Shown in pieces: positions 1 through 8,482 of a stretch of 64,000 bases of DNA. The notes under the pieces were generated by a model that saw only the letters and a list, made by a program, of their open reading frames with translations, made no database searches and was not told the origin of the DNA. The DNA lies in the NCBI RefSeq assembly GCF_037200945.1, contig NZ_JBBCGP010000001.1, positions 1,176,501-1,240,500 of the forward strand. Direction: 5' to 3'. Source of the DNA: Methylovirgula sp. (GTDB lineage Bacteria > Pseudomonadota > Alphaproteobacteria > Rhizobiales > Beijerinckiaceae). Every line of letters begins with the position of its first letter. Position 1 is the first letter of the stretch. A program made the translations under genes and the position numbers.

Positions 1-985
1 GCTCGACGTCCCTCGACCATGGCTTCGATGCGCGATGGCTGGTGATCGACGTTCGTCCGCACGATCCCGACAAGCTGCAGTTCCCCGATGTCCTGCAATA
101 TTGCAACCCGGCGCGACCGATGACGATCGTTTGGGGCGGTGTCGTCAATCGCCGCTGGGAGTTCATGATCAAGCCGGACGAGGACACCGCTGAATTCGCC
201 CAGCCTGAAAAGACCTGGGAGTTGCTCTCGCCTTGGCTAAAACCGAGCGATGGGGAACTCGTGCGGCACGCGGTTTATCGGTTTCGCTCGGTGCTCGCGC
301 AAGGCTGGCGCAACGGGCGGCTTCTCATCGCCGGCGATGCGGCGCATCTGATGCCGCCCTTCATGGGGGAGGGTATGGGCTCGGGCATTCGCGTTCCTGG
401 AACCTCGCCTGGAAGCTCGATCGCGTGTTGAAGGGGACTTCGAGCGATGCTCTGCTCGATGCCTACGAAGCCGAACGCGGCCCGAACGTCGACGCCTACA
501 TTCGCGTGTCGATGGAGGTGGGCAAGATCGTCTGCGAGATTGACGCCGAAGCGGCGAAGGCGCGTGACGCGGCTTTCCTGAGCGACGGCCCACCACCGCT
601 CGACTTTCCAGGACTCTCTGGCGGCGTGGTCGCCAAGGGTGACGGCGCGGGCTTGCTCACCCCGCATGATGAACTGGAGACGCCGCAAGGATTCCGTCGC
701 CTTGACGATATCGTCGGCCGAAATTTTGCGTTGGTCGGCGACCTGGCTACCCTTGAGGCGCTCGACGGCCACTTGCGCGCGACAGCGGATGATCTGGGCG
801 TCGTTCTCGTCGCGATCGGCGTCGGCGCGCACCGCGAGCAAAGCGGGCGCATCAGCGCTTGGCTCGCGAAGCATAAAGCAAAAGCTGTCCTCGTGCGCCC
901 CGACTTCTATGCGTTCGGATTGGCGCGGGACGCAGCGCAAGCCGGGCAGCTTTTGACGGAGCTTTCAGCGAAGCTCACGCGCTGA
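1..985 (+). pseudogene. FAD-dependent aromatic monooxygenase (MhpA-like), 5' partial and frameshifted
   Basis: The reading frame is open from base 3 and the gene begins outside the window. The protein resembles class A flavoprotein hydroxylases of the 3-(3-hydroxyphenyl)propionate hydroxylase (MhpA) type, which hydroxylate aromatic rings using NAD(P)H and O2. The FAD-ribityl motif GDAAHLMPPFMGEGMGSG is intact at about 333-386. The frame then breaks. The family expects SGIR followed by a short linker and WNLAWKLD; here SGIR ends at 392 and WNLAWKLD resumes in another frame at 398, so five bases (393-397) stand where six are needed. The downstream frame continues to the stop at 985 with a normal thioredoxin-like C-terminal domain. 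Both halves look otherwise well conserved, so the break is recent or is a sequencing error. It converges with the TetR gene that follows. Confidence 0.8.
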
Positions 986-1025
986 GTGTGACAGACTCGA
1001 ATCGTGTCGGATGCGCCAGCTTTGT

Positions 1026-1616
1026 TCAAAGCTGATCGAGAAGATCGAAAGCGTCATCGATATAATGCGTCAACGGATGCGCAGCGTTTTCCTGCCGCCA
1101 GTTTTCTTTCGCAAACCGAAACGCACCCATGGCCATCATGGCGGCCAAGCGTAGTGCAGGCCGGCGCTCATTTGGCCACAAATCATACATCGCCTCGGCC
1201 AAGACCTCCTCCATCCTAACGAGAAGCGCCTCTTTGCGCAGTCGAAGCGTTTCCGTCGATCGCAGGATTTGGTCTGCGAGGAGAGATTCCTTGCTCTGGT
1301 ATTTTGACGCGAGGGTGAGGAAAGTCTTCCGCGCGGCTTCGATCGGTCTTTGATCGGGCGATTGCTCCAGAAAAGTGGGCCGTAAGGCGCGTGGAGCGTC
1401 GCCGCTCTCATGCGCCAGCAACACGTCCTCTTTCGATTTTAGGTAATAGAAGAACGTGCGCCGGGATATGCCGGATGCCGCGGCGATCGCATCGAGCGTG
1501 GTCGCCTCATATCCATTTTCGATGAAGAGCTTCAGGCCGGTTTCGGCGATCCGTTCCAGCGTCAACTGGCGTTTGCGTTCGCGGAGTCCGATTGGGGGAT
1601 TCTCAAGGTCGTTCAT
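1026..1616 (-). CDS. TetR/AcrR family transcriptional regulator
   Basis: This is a 196-residue one-domain repressor. Residues 15-60 form the TetR helix-turn-helix, with the recognition core ISRRTFFYYLKSKEDVL near residues 49-65. The C-terminal ligand domain is generic and gives no ligand. The ATG at 1616 is well placed. The gene is divergent from the short-chain dehydrogenase at 1712, with a 95-base gap holding two near-palindromic repeats, so it most likely represses both itself and that dehydrogenase. The family assignment is firm; the target is inferred from position. Confidence 0.9.
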   Translation of the reverse strand: MNDLENPPIGLRERKRQLTLERIAETGLKLFIENGYEATTLDAIAAASGISRRTFFYYLKSKEDVLLAHESGDAPRALRPTFLEQSPDQRPIEAARKTFLTLASKYQSKESLLADQILRSTETLRLRKEALLVRMEEVLAEAMYDLWPNERRPALRLAAMMAMGAFRFAKENWRQENAAHPLTHYIDDAFDLLDQL

Positions 1617-1655
1617 TTGCGGCCCAATGTGGCTGCCAAAGAGCCACTTGCCAAG

Positions 1656-1694
1656 ATTACACTGAGTGCGATATATATAATTACACTGAGTGCA
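1656..1694. promoter_or_regulatory. Tandem palindromic operators between tetR and SDR
   Basis: The 14-base sequence attacactgagtgc occurs twice, at 1656-1669 and 1680-1693, 24 bases apart. The second copy, read as TTACACT-G-AGTGCAA, is a palindrome with a single mismatch, which is the usual shape of a TetR dimer site. An AT-only stretch separates the copies and could contain promoter elements. The position between the divergent TetR (start 1616) and SDR (start 1712) genes supports an operator role. Confidence 0.7.
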
Positions 1695-1711
1695 ATTTTT
1701 TGGAGCTTAGA

Positions 1712-2539
1712 ATGACATCCAAGGTTTGGTTCATCACCGGGGCATCACGTGGCTTTGGCCGTGTCTGGACGGAGGCGGCCCTGAAACGCGGCGACAGAGT
1801 CGCCGCCACCGCGCGAAATCCTGAAACGCTCGGCGAACTCGTCTCGGCTTATGGTGACGCCATCCTAGCCTTGCCGCTTGACGTGACGGATCGCGATGCC
1901 GTGTTCGTAGCCGTCGAACAAGCGCACCGGCATTTCGGACGCCTCGACGTCATTTTGAGTAATGCGGGCTACGGTTATATGGGTGCCATAGAGGAGCTGG
2001 AGCCAGCGCAAGGCAAAGCCAATTTCGACACGAATGTTTTCGGGACACTCTCGGTCGTTCAGGCGGCGTTACCGATCTTGCGGGCGCAGGGCAGCGGACA
2101 CATTCTGACGGTCTCCAGCATAGGGGGCGTCATCGGTTTTCCGACCGGTGGGACCTACACCGCGACCAAATTTGCCGTCGAAGCCTTATCGGAAGCACTC
2201 GCGGCCGAAGTGGCTCCGTTCGGCATCAAAGTCACCATCATAGAGCCCGGCAGTTTCAGCACCGAGTTTCGCTCAGCAATGCAATCCGCGCCGGTCATCG
2301 ACGCTTACAATCCCGTGCGTCAGGCCATTCGCGCTGCATTCAAACCCGAGGATTCCGGCGATCCGGCCGCGACGGCCGCGGCGATCTTCGAAGCGGTGGA
2401 TGCAGATGAGGCGCCGCTTCGCTTGGTGTTGGGCTCGACGACGATCGCAAAGTTCAAGGCGGTCTACCAGGCGCGCCTGAGCAACTGGGAAAAATGGGAA
2501 GCCGTCTCGAACGCAGCTCAGGGCAGTCCTCGCGTTTAA
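1712..2539 (+). CDS. Short-chain dehydrogenase/reductase (SDR)
   Basis: This is a 275-residue classical NAD(P)-dependent oxidoreductase. The cofactor-binding glycine motif TGASRGFG lies at residues 9-16, NAG at about 88-90, the catalytic Ser in VSS at about 139-141, and YTATK carries the Tyr and Lys near 153-157. I chose the ATG at 1712 because a GGAG sits seven bases upstream (1702-1705) and because an earlier in-frame start would lie inside the operator region. It resembles SDRs annotated as oxidoreductases of unknown substrate. It is alone under the divergent TetR promoter region. Confidence 0.88.
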   Translation: MTSKVWFITGASRGFGRVWTEAALKRGDRVAATARNPETLGELVSAYGDAILALPLDVTDRDAVFVAVEQAHRHFGRLDVILSNAGYGYMGAIEELEPAQGKANFDTNVFGTLSVVQAALPILRAQGSGHILTVSSIGGVIGFPTGGTYTATKFAVEALSEALAAEVAPFGIKVTIIEPGSFSTEFRSAMQSAPVIDAYNPVRQAIRAAFKPEDSGDPAATAAAIFEAVDADEAPLRLVLGSTTIAKFKAVYQARLSNWEKWEAVSNAAQGSPRV

Positions 2540-2544
2540 AGCCC

Positions 2545-3180
2545 TCAGGCGTAAGGCGTGCCCGCCATCGCGGCTTTCACGCCGATGCTTCCCTTATCGA
2601 CGATCGCGAGAAAAGCAGCTTTCGCCTTTTCTGAATCTCGCGTCTGTTGAAAGGTCCGGTGTGCCTGGAGGAAGGCCACGGTCCATGTCGCCAGGAGGAG
2701 GTTGGCCGCGAGACAGGCGTCGGGATCGGTGGGGTCTCGCCCGGTGCATTCGGCGAGCGCCACCGTCATGACTTGTGCGAGTTCGTCACGAATTGCCCTC
2801 GCTCGAGCCTTGAGGGTTTCGCTGTCCTCAACCGTCTCTATGAAGCTCTGGCTCCTCGCGGAAAACTCAACGGCAGGGTTTCGCTCCGCAACCAGCCGAT
2901 GCGCAAGCAGGCGCAAGGCTTCGATCGGCGCGACCCCGGGATCGCGCTGCCGCAAAGCGTCGCGCAGGACCTCGCGACCCTCTTCGTCGCGATCGAAGAA
3001 CATGTCCTCCTTGCGAGGAAAATGATTGAACACGGTCATCCGCCCGACGTCGGCGGCGGCGGCGATCTCGTCCACCGTCACCTGATCGAAGCCTCGCTTG
3101 ATGAAGAGGAGTGTGGCGGCATCGGAGATGTTTTGTCGCGTGGCGAGGCGCTTACGCGTTCGGCGATCCGGCGTCGGCAA
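2545..3180 (-). CDS. TetR family regulator of the monooxygenase/efflux cassette
   Basis: This is a 211-residue TetR protein. The helix-turn-helix spans about residues 12-58, with recognition segment VGRMTVFNHFPRKEDMFF. The start is a TTG at 3180. No ATG exists before the HTH and no good ribosome-binding site is visible, so the exact start is uncertain. It is divergent from the flavin monooxygenase at 3261 and shares an 80-base promoter region containing palindromic sites. By position it should control the three-gene operon 3261-6515. The ligand-binding half is not that of the classical tetracycline repressor classes, so the inducer is unknown. Confidence 0.85.
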   Translation of the reverse strand: MPTPDRRTRKRLATRQNISDAATLLFIKRGFDQVTVDEIAAAADVGRMTVFNHFPRKEDMFFDRDEEGREVLRDALRQRDPGVAPIEALRLLAHRLVAERNPAVEFSARSQSFIETVEDSETLKARARAIRDELAQVMTVALAECTGRDPTDPDACLAANLLLATWTVAFLQAHRTFQQTRDSEKAKAAFLAIVDKGSIGVKAAMAGTPYA

Positions 3181-3196
3181 GCTTTTAAAACCTATT

Positions 3197-3229
3197 ATAT
3201 ACTGAGTATATAAAATGATTCAGTATATC
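3197..3229. promoter_or_regulatory. Palindromic operator in the divergent tetR / monooxygenase promoter
   Basis: The 15-base palindrome atatactgagtatat occupies 3197-3211. A second, inverted half-site, ttcagtatat, follows at 3220-3229. Both carry the same ATATACTGA arm. The pair lies between the TTG start of the TetR (3180) and the ATG of the monooxygenase (3261), so TetR binding here would block both promoters. Confidence 0.7.
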
Positions 3230-3260
3230 TTATTCTCAAGTACATGATGGGACCGGATAG

Positions 3261-4400
3261 ATGGAAAAGCAAGCCGATAGTGCTGTGGCTATGCCAAACC
3301 AAAGTGTCCTCGTTTTGGGGGCAAGTTTCGCCGGACTGACGACCGCGTATTGGCTGAGCGGGCTCGGCTACCAGGTCACGGTGGTTGAGATTGCGAAAGA
3401 TCTCAAAAAAGGCGGCACGCCCGTTAACATCGGCGAGAAAGCTAAGGACATCCTGAAGCGAATGGACCTGTTTAAGCAGGTTCAAGCAAACCGTCTGGAG
3501 TCGGAAGGGGTTGAATTCAAAAACTCCGATGATGTCACGGAGGGGGTGATGCGGCAGCAACCGGATGCCACACGCGCCGACGATGACTGGGAGATCGAAC
3601 GCGACACACTTCTGGATATTATCTTCGGTTCCGTAAAGGACGATGTGGAGTTCGTTTTCGGCAACAGCATCGCAACTTTGGAAGAAACGGAAAACACTAT
3701 CCATGTTTCTTTCAAAGACGGCTCGCAGCGCCAGTTTGCTTTGGTATTCGGCTGCGACGGCAACCATTCACTCGTCAGAAAATTGCAGTTCGGAGACGAA
3801 GCTGAATACACACATTTTCTTGGTCAGTATTTCTCCATAACGATCATTGACAAGCTGTTGATAAGAGAAAACACGACGCAGATGTATAATGTGCCGGGTA
3901 AAGCGGTGATGCTGAATGCCTACAATAACAAGACAGACATCGTACTTTGCTTCTCATCCGAGAAAGAGATTCCCTACGATTATCGCGACGAGGAGCAACA
4001 ACGAAAGATCATTTCCGAGCAGTTCGCCGGACAGGGCTGGAGAACGCCGGAATTGTTGGAAGAAGTAAGCAAGTCGAAGACGTTCTATTTCGACAAAATA
4101 AATCAGATAAAAATGCCGTCATGGACAAAAGGCAGAGTGGCGCTCGTAGGCGATGCCGCTTACTGCGCCTCTCCTGCTGCGGGCATGGGTGGGTCGTTGG
4201 CAATCATTGGCGCTGGCGCGCTGGCCGACGCGTTTGAAAAGAACCAGGGCAACTTCGAACTGGCCTTCTGGGATTACAACGAAAGTTTCCGTCCATTTGT
4301 CGAAGCCGTGCAAGCGAAGGCCGTAAATACCCTGGACCTGCTGATTCCGAAAACGGACGAAGCTATCCGCAAGAGAAACACGCAGCCGAATCCTTGGTAA
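3261..4400 (+). CDS. Class A FAD-dependent monooxygenase, distantly TetX-like
   Basis: This is a 379-residue flavoprotein monooxygenase of the PHBH/UbiH fold. The Rossmann dinucleotide motif is VLVLGASFAGLTTAYWL at about residues 14-30. The second FAD motif GRVALVGDAAYCASPAAGMG lies near residues 292-311. The mid-domain substrate region is specific to this subfamily. TetX and related drug-modifying hydroxylases share this fold, but the sequence is not a close TetX. It is first in an operon: four bases separate it from the quinone oxidoreductase. Its coding sequence is visibly more A+T rich than its neighbours (many AAA, AAT and ATA codons), which suggests acquisition from a lower-GC donor. 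The likely role is hydroxylation of a toxic polycyclic or quinone-like compound. Confidence 0.85.
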   Translation: MEKQADSAVAMPNQSVLVLGASFAGLTTAYWLSGLGYQVTVVEIAKDLKKGGTPVNIGEKAKDILKRMDLFKQVQANRLESEGVEFKNSDDVTEGVMRQQPDATRADDDWEIERDTLLDIIFGSVKDDVEFVFGNSIATLEETENTIHVSFKDGSQRQFALVFGCDGNHSLVRKLQFGDEAEYTHFLGQYFSITIIDKLLIRENTTQMYNVPGKAVMLNAYNNKTDIVLCFSSEKEIPYDYRDEEQQRKIISEQFAGQGWRTPELLEEVSKSKTFYFDKINQIKMPSWTKGRVALVGDAAYCASPAAGMGGSLAIIGAGALADAFEKNQGNFELAFWDYNESFRPFVEAVQAKAVNTLDLLIPKTDEAIRKRNTQPNPW

Positions 4401-4404
4401 GCCC

Positions 4405-5313
4405 ATGAAAGCCGCGCAATTCAGTCGGTTCGGCGGTCCCGAGGTCCTCGAGATTGTCGATCTTCCCGACCCGCATCCCGGTCCCGGACAGATTCGAGTT
4501 GTCGTGCACGCGGCGGGCATCAATGCGACCGATTGCAAGCTACGCAGCGGCCTTTTGAGCTTCGGCGCCGGACTGCCGCAAACGACGGGGCGCGACGTGG
4601 CGGGCATCGTCGATGAGCTCGGAGAAGGTGTTACAGATGTCGCTGTCGGCGACCGGGTCTTCGGCGTCTCCGACGATGGCGCCGGAGCCGCCGAATTGGC
4701 GCTGCTGACCTATCGGGCGCCGATTCCACCGCCGCTCGGATTCGTCGATGCGGCCGGCCTCCCCGTCGCGCTCGAAACGGCCACGCGCAGCCTGGACCAA
4801 CTCGGCGTCGATCATGGAATCAGACTGCTCATCAATGGTGCCGCAGGTGGGATCGGCAGCACCGCCGTTCAACTCGCGATCGCCCGCGGCGCGCGCGTGA
4901 TCGGCACCGCCAGCGCCGCCAACCACGGCTACCTCCGCCTCCTCGGTGCAGAGCCCGTGACTTATGGCGAAGGCATGGCCGATCGAGTCCGCGCCCTCGC
5001 GCCTGATGGCGTCGATGCCGCGCTCGATGTTGCCGGAAGCGGCGTGCTGCCGGAGTTGATCGATCTCGTCGGCGACCCGCAGAACGTCGTGACACTCGCC
5101 GACATCGACGGGGCGAAACAGTACGGCGTGCGCTTCAGCAGCGGCTTTCAAGGCCACGCCTTTCATGCGCTTGCGGAAATCGGAGCGCTCATCGAGGCCG
5201 GGCGCTTTTGGCTTCCCGTCGAGCGAACCTATCCGCTTGACGGGATCTCGGAAGCGCACCGCGTCAGTGAGTACGGGCACGTTCGAGGCAGGCTCGCGTT
5301 GGTGATCCGCTGA
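4405..5313 (+). CDS. NADP-dependent quinone/zinc-free alcohol oxidoreductase
   Basis: This is a 302-residue member of the medium-chain dehydrogenase/reductase superfamily, quinone oxidoreductase branch. The N-terminal GroES-like domain begins MKAAQFSRFGGPEVLEI. The Rossmann motif GAAGGIGSTAVQLA is at about residues 148-161. The structural and catalytic zinc cysteines are absent, as in quinone reductases. It would reduce quinones or activated double bonds using NADPH. It starts four bases after the monooxygenase stop and ends five bases before the exporter, so the three are translationally coupled. A role in reducing the product or substrate of the upstream hydroxylase is inferred. Confidence 0.87.
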   Translation: MKAAQFSRFGGPEVLEIVDLPDPHPGPGQIRVVVHAAGINATDCKLRSGLLSFGAGLPQTTGRDVAGIVDELGEGVTDVAVGDRVFGVSDDGAGAAELALLTYRAPIPPPLGFVDAAGLPVALETATRSLDQLGVDHGIRLLINGAAGGIGSTAVQLAIARGARVIGTASAANHGYLRLLGAEPVTYGEGMADRVRALAPDGVDAALDVAGSGVLPELIDLVGDPQNVVTLADIDGAKQYGVRFSSGFQGHAFHALAEIGALIEAGRFWLPVERTYPLDGISEAHRVSEYGHVRGRLALVIR

Positions 5314-5318
5314 AGGCC

Positions 5319-6515
5319 ATGAACAAACCCCTTGTCGTTATCTTCGCCACGATCTGCCTCGACGCCGTCGGTATAGGCCTCATCTTCCCCATTCTCCCGC
5401 GCCTGCTTGAGGAGGTGACGCACACCCAGGACATCGCGCCCATCATCGGGATTATGATCGCGCTCTATGCGGTCATGCAGTTCGTCTTCGCGCCCGTGCT
5501 CGGCGCTTTGAGCGACAATCTCGGCAGGCGTCCCGTGCTCCTCATTTCGCTGGCGGGTGCGGCGATCAATTATGTTATCATGGCGTTCGCGCCGCAGCTT
5601 TGGATGCTTCTGCTCGGCCGCGCTATTGCCGGCCTGACCAGCGCCAATGTCTCGGTGGCAACAGCCTACATCACCGACATTTCATCCGAGGACAAGCGAG
5701 CCCGGCGCTTCGGCCTGTTTAACGCCATGTTCGGCATCGGTTTCATCATCGGGCCGGTTCTCGGTGGACTGCTCGGCGACACCTGGGTGCGGCTGCCTTT
5801 CATCGCCGCCGCCGTACTGAATGCCGGCAATCTCCTGCTAGCTTTGTTCATCTTGCCCGAGTCTCACACACCGGGCCGCCAGAGGGTCGATCTGGCCGCG
5901 CTCAACCCGCTTTGGCCGCTGCGCTGGGTCTTCTCGATGAAAGGGCTTCTGCCAATCGTCCTCGTGTTTTTCATCTTGAGCGCCGGCGGAGAGGCCTACG
6001 GAACCTGCTGGGCACTCTGGGGCTTCGACATGTTCCACTGGAATGGCCTTTGGGTCGGCCTTTCGCTGGGCGCGTTCGGGGTCTGCCAAACGCTGGTGCA
6101 GGCGCTGTTGCCCGGCCTAGCGACCGAACGGCTCGGCGAACGCTGGGCGGTTGTCGCCGGGATTGCCTGCTCCTGCATCGCTCTTGTTGCCATGGCCTTC
6201 GCCAACCACGGCTGGATCGTATTCGCCATCATGCCGATCTTCACTCTCGGCAGCATCGGCACGCCAGCGTTTCAGGCCCTGGCCACCCGGCAGGTTGACT
6301 CAAACCTCCAAGGCCAGTTCCAGGGCGTGCTGGCATCTGCCGTAAGCTTGGCATCCATCGTCGCGCCGCTCGCTTTCTCCACATTCTACTTTGTCGTCCA
6401 GAAGCAGTGGCCTGGTGCCGTCTGGCTTTTGGTGGCCGTCATTAATGCAATCGCGGTCCCGCTGGTTTTTCTCGGCACCAGCACTTCACGCTCTAAGCAG
6501 CCTGCGAGCGTGTAA
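5319..6515 (+). CDS. TetA-like major facilitator superfamily drug efflux transporter
   Basis: This is a 398-residue, 12-transmembrane-helix MFS antiporter of the DHA1 family. Its N-terminus, with LDAVGIGLIFPILPRLL in helix 1, matches the Tet(A)/Tet(B) subgroup. MFS motif A is clear as GALSDNLGRRPVL around residues 63-75. Motif C in helix 5 reads about GIGFIIGPVLGGLLGD, near residues 143-158. FHWNGLWVGLSLGAFG and RQVDSNLQGQFQG in the second half also match TetA-type proteins. It is last in the operon behind the monooxygenase and reductase, and is followed by a convergent AraC gene. Export of tetracyclines or similar drugs is possible; the substrate is not proven by sequence. Confidence 0.87.
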   Translation: MNKPLVVIFATICLDAVGIGLIFPILPRLLEEVTHTQDIAPIIGIMIALYAVMQFVFAPVLGALSDNLGRRPVLLISLAGAAINYVIMAFAPQLWMLLLGRAIAGLTSANVSVATAYITDISSEDKRARRFGLFNAMFGIGFIIGPVLGGLLGDTWVRLPFIAAAVLNAGNLLLALFILPESHTPGRQRVDLAALNPLWPLRWVFSMKGLLPIVLVFFILSAGGEAYGTCWALWGFDMFHWNGLWVGLSLGAFGVCQTLVQALLPGLATERLGERWAVVAGIACSCIALVAMAFANHGWIVFAIMPIFTLGSIGTPAFQALATRQVDSNLQGQFQGVLASAVSLASIVAPLAFSTFYFVVQKQWPGAVWLLVAVINAIAVPLVFLGTSTSRSKQPASV

Positions 6516-6577
6516 CGGGGGGCATCGCGAAAGCGCTCTGTCGCCGGATCTCCCCGGCCGTGAGCCCAGCTAGATGA

Positions 6578-7483
6578 TCACGCTCCGCGAACAATATCTT
6601 TGCGCAGTCCATATTCGACGCGCGGTGAATGACCGAACAGGGCCTTATAGGCGCGGCTGAACGAGGCCTCCGACTCATAACCGATACTAAATCCGATCTC
6701 GCCGATCCGCGCGCTGCCCTTCCCCAGCAGGCCCCGCGCCAGCGCCAGTCGCCACTCATTTTGGTAGCGCAGCGGCGGACGGCCCACCAAAGCGGTAAAG
6801 CGCTCGCAAAAGCTGGAACGCGACATTCCGGCAATGTCCGCCAAAGTCTCGATGCTCCACCGCTCGATGGGCCGCTCATGAATGGCCTTCAGGGCACTCG
6901 CGATACGCATATCGGAAAGTCCTCCCAGCCATCCCGGCGCGGCTCCCTGGTGAACCCAGCTTCGCAAGGTGCGGATGACCACCAGGTCGATCAGCCGCGA
7001 AACCATCAAGGCCGCGCCCGGCTGGATGTCGCCGGCCTCGGTCATCAGAAAATGCACCATCCCTTCGAGCCAATCCGCGCTGTCCGCGCGTTGAATATGG
7101 ATGCAATCGGGCAGGGCGGAGACCATGCCTCGAAGGCTGTCGGGGTCGAACCGGAAGCGGCAGAGAACCAAGGTCGAGGGCGCGCTGGAGGCTGCTAATC
7201 GCTGGTCGAGCGCGCCGCGTGGCAGCATCACGAGCTCACCCTTATCGACGACCAAAGCCCCGCGTTCGTCGCTTTCGATGCGCAGGGCACCTTCCGTCAC
7301 GACGCAAATATGCCCGGTATCGGCTTCCAGTTCCAGGTGGCCCTCCTGCGCCAGCGAGCAGGAATAGACCCGGTCTCCCGTGAGGCGGATTTGTGCCAGC
7401 ACATGCGATAGCAGATCGGCCGACGTGGGGATGCCGACTTCCAGTCCCGGAAGAACGGTCAAGTTTTTCGGTAGTTCGATCAT
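6578..7483 (-). CDS. AraC family regulator with cupin-like N-terminal domain
   Basis: This is a 301-residue regulator. Residues 1-180 form a cupin-type sensor (AraC_binding/cupin_6 type). Residues 195-295 carry the two AraC helix-turn-helices, with ADIAGMSRSSFCERFTALVG and FSIGYESEASFSRAYKALFG as the recognition regions. It starts at 7483 and is divergent from the secreted hydrolase gene at 7648, leaving 164 bases for a shared promoter. It probably activates that hydrolase and the downstream membrane protein. This is typical of AraC regulators beside solvent- or drug-responsive enzymes; the effector is unknown. Confidence 0.9.
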   Translation of the reverse strand: MIELPKNLTVLPGLEVGIPTSADLLSHVLAQIRLTGDRVYSCSLAQEGHLELEADTGHICVVTEGALRIESDERGALVVDKGELVMLPRGALDQRLAASSAPSTLVLCRFRFDPDSLRGMVSALPDCIHIQRADSADWLEGMVHFLMTEAGDIQPGAALMVSRLIDLVVIRTLRSWVHQGAAPGWLGGLSDMRIASALKAIHERPIERWSIETLADIAGMSRSSFCERFTALVGRPPLRYQNEWRLALARGLLGKGSARIGEIGFSIGYESEASFSRAYKALFGHSPRVEYGLRKDIVRGA

Positions 7484-7647
7484 GGCTTCGACCGCTCAAT
7501 TGAATGTATCAATCCGCCGCTCATAGTGCGTAACCACATGACAATACGTACTTTTCGAACGAATCCATAATCGTTTATCGCGGCAAGGCGCCCCGATCGG
7601 AAATATTCCGATCTTCGGCTTGCCCGCTAGGTTGAAAGGACAATCCG

Positions 7648-8400
7648 GTGAAAATGTTTGCTCTCAGCATCCTTGGGGCTCTCCAGGCCATAGGAGCTCC
7701 CATCGCCGCCTCCGCCGCGACCGCGCACAACGTGGTCCTCGTCCCCGGCGCCTTCACCGACAAGTCCAGCTGGGACAAGGTGGCCCATCTGCTGCGTGAG
7801 AAGGGCTTCAAGGTCACCGAGGTCGACATTCCAATGACTTCGCTCGAGGCCGACGTCGCGGCGACGCGCAAGGTCCTGGACGCCCAGCATGGGGCGACCG
7901 TCCTGGTCGGCCATTCCTGGGGCGGCGTTGTGATCGGCGAAGCCGGCGATAGCCCCAAGGTCAAAGCGCTCGTCTATGTCGCGGCTTTCGCCCCCGACAA
8001 AGGGGAGACCGTCCAGGCGCTCTCAGGCAAGGGACCGCCGACCGAAGGTCTGAAAGCGGTTCATCCGGACGCCAAAGGCTTCCTGTCGGTTGACCCCGCG
8101 GCGTTCCCGCATGTTTTCGTCGGCGATGTGCCGGCCGCGGAAGGCGCGAAGCTGGCCAAAAAGCAGAAGCCGATCAGCGGCGCCGCCTTCGGCACCCCCG
8201 CGACCGTTGCCGCCTGGCATTTGAAACCGACCTATTACGCGATCTCGGCCAACGATCTCATGATCCCGCCCCAGGCCGAGGCTTTCTTTGCTAAGCGCAT
8301 GAAAGCCACGACCGTAACGATCCCGTCGAGCCATGCGTCGCCGGTGTCGCATCCCGCCGCGGTCGCTGCGCTCATCGAAGAGGCCGCCAAGGGGCGGTGA
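7648..8400 (+). CDS. Secreted alpha/beta hydrolase
   Basis: This is a 250-residue alpha/beta-hydrolase of the EstA/salicylate-esterase-like group. An N-terminal signal peptide (MKMFALSILGALQAIGAP, cleaved near ASA-ATA around residue 25) points to the periplasm. The nucleophile elbow is GHSWGG at about residues 91-96; the catalytic His is expected in SSHASPVSHP near residues 229-238. I chose the GTG at 7648 because AAAGGA lies seven bases upstream; the ATG at 7654 is the alternative. It lies divergent to an AraC regulator and upstream of a DUF308-like membrane protein. Confidence 0.85.
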   Translation: MKMFALSILGALQAIGAPIAASAATAHNVVLVPGAFTDKSSWDKVAHLLREKGFKVTEVDIPMTSLEADVAATRKVLDAQHGATVLVGHSWGGVVIGEAGDSPKVKALVYVAAFAPDKGETVQALSGKGPPTEGLKAVHPDAKGFLSVDPAAFPHVFVGDVPAAEGAKLAKKQKPISGAAFGTPATVAAWHLKPTYYAISANDLMIPPQAEAFFAKRMKATTVTIPSSHASPVSHPAAVAALIEEAAKGR

Positions 8401-8482
8401 TCTCAGCCGGACCGACGGGAAGCCCCCGTTGTCCGGCGCCGCCTCACTGGCTCCCTCATCCGGCAAAAACAGGATATTCGCA

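Noticed and set aside
1592..1711. A 40-residue N-terminal extension of the SDR
   Set aside because: It would start inside the tetR gene and run through the operators; the ATG at 1712 has a good ribosome-binding site and matches the family.
3261..4400. Calling the FAD monooxygenase a true Tet(X)
   Set aside because: The fold and FAD motifs agree, but the sequence outside them is not that of Tet(X); only a distant relationship can be claimed.
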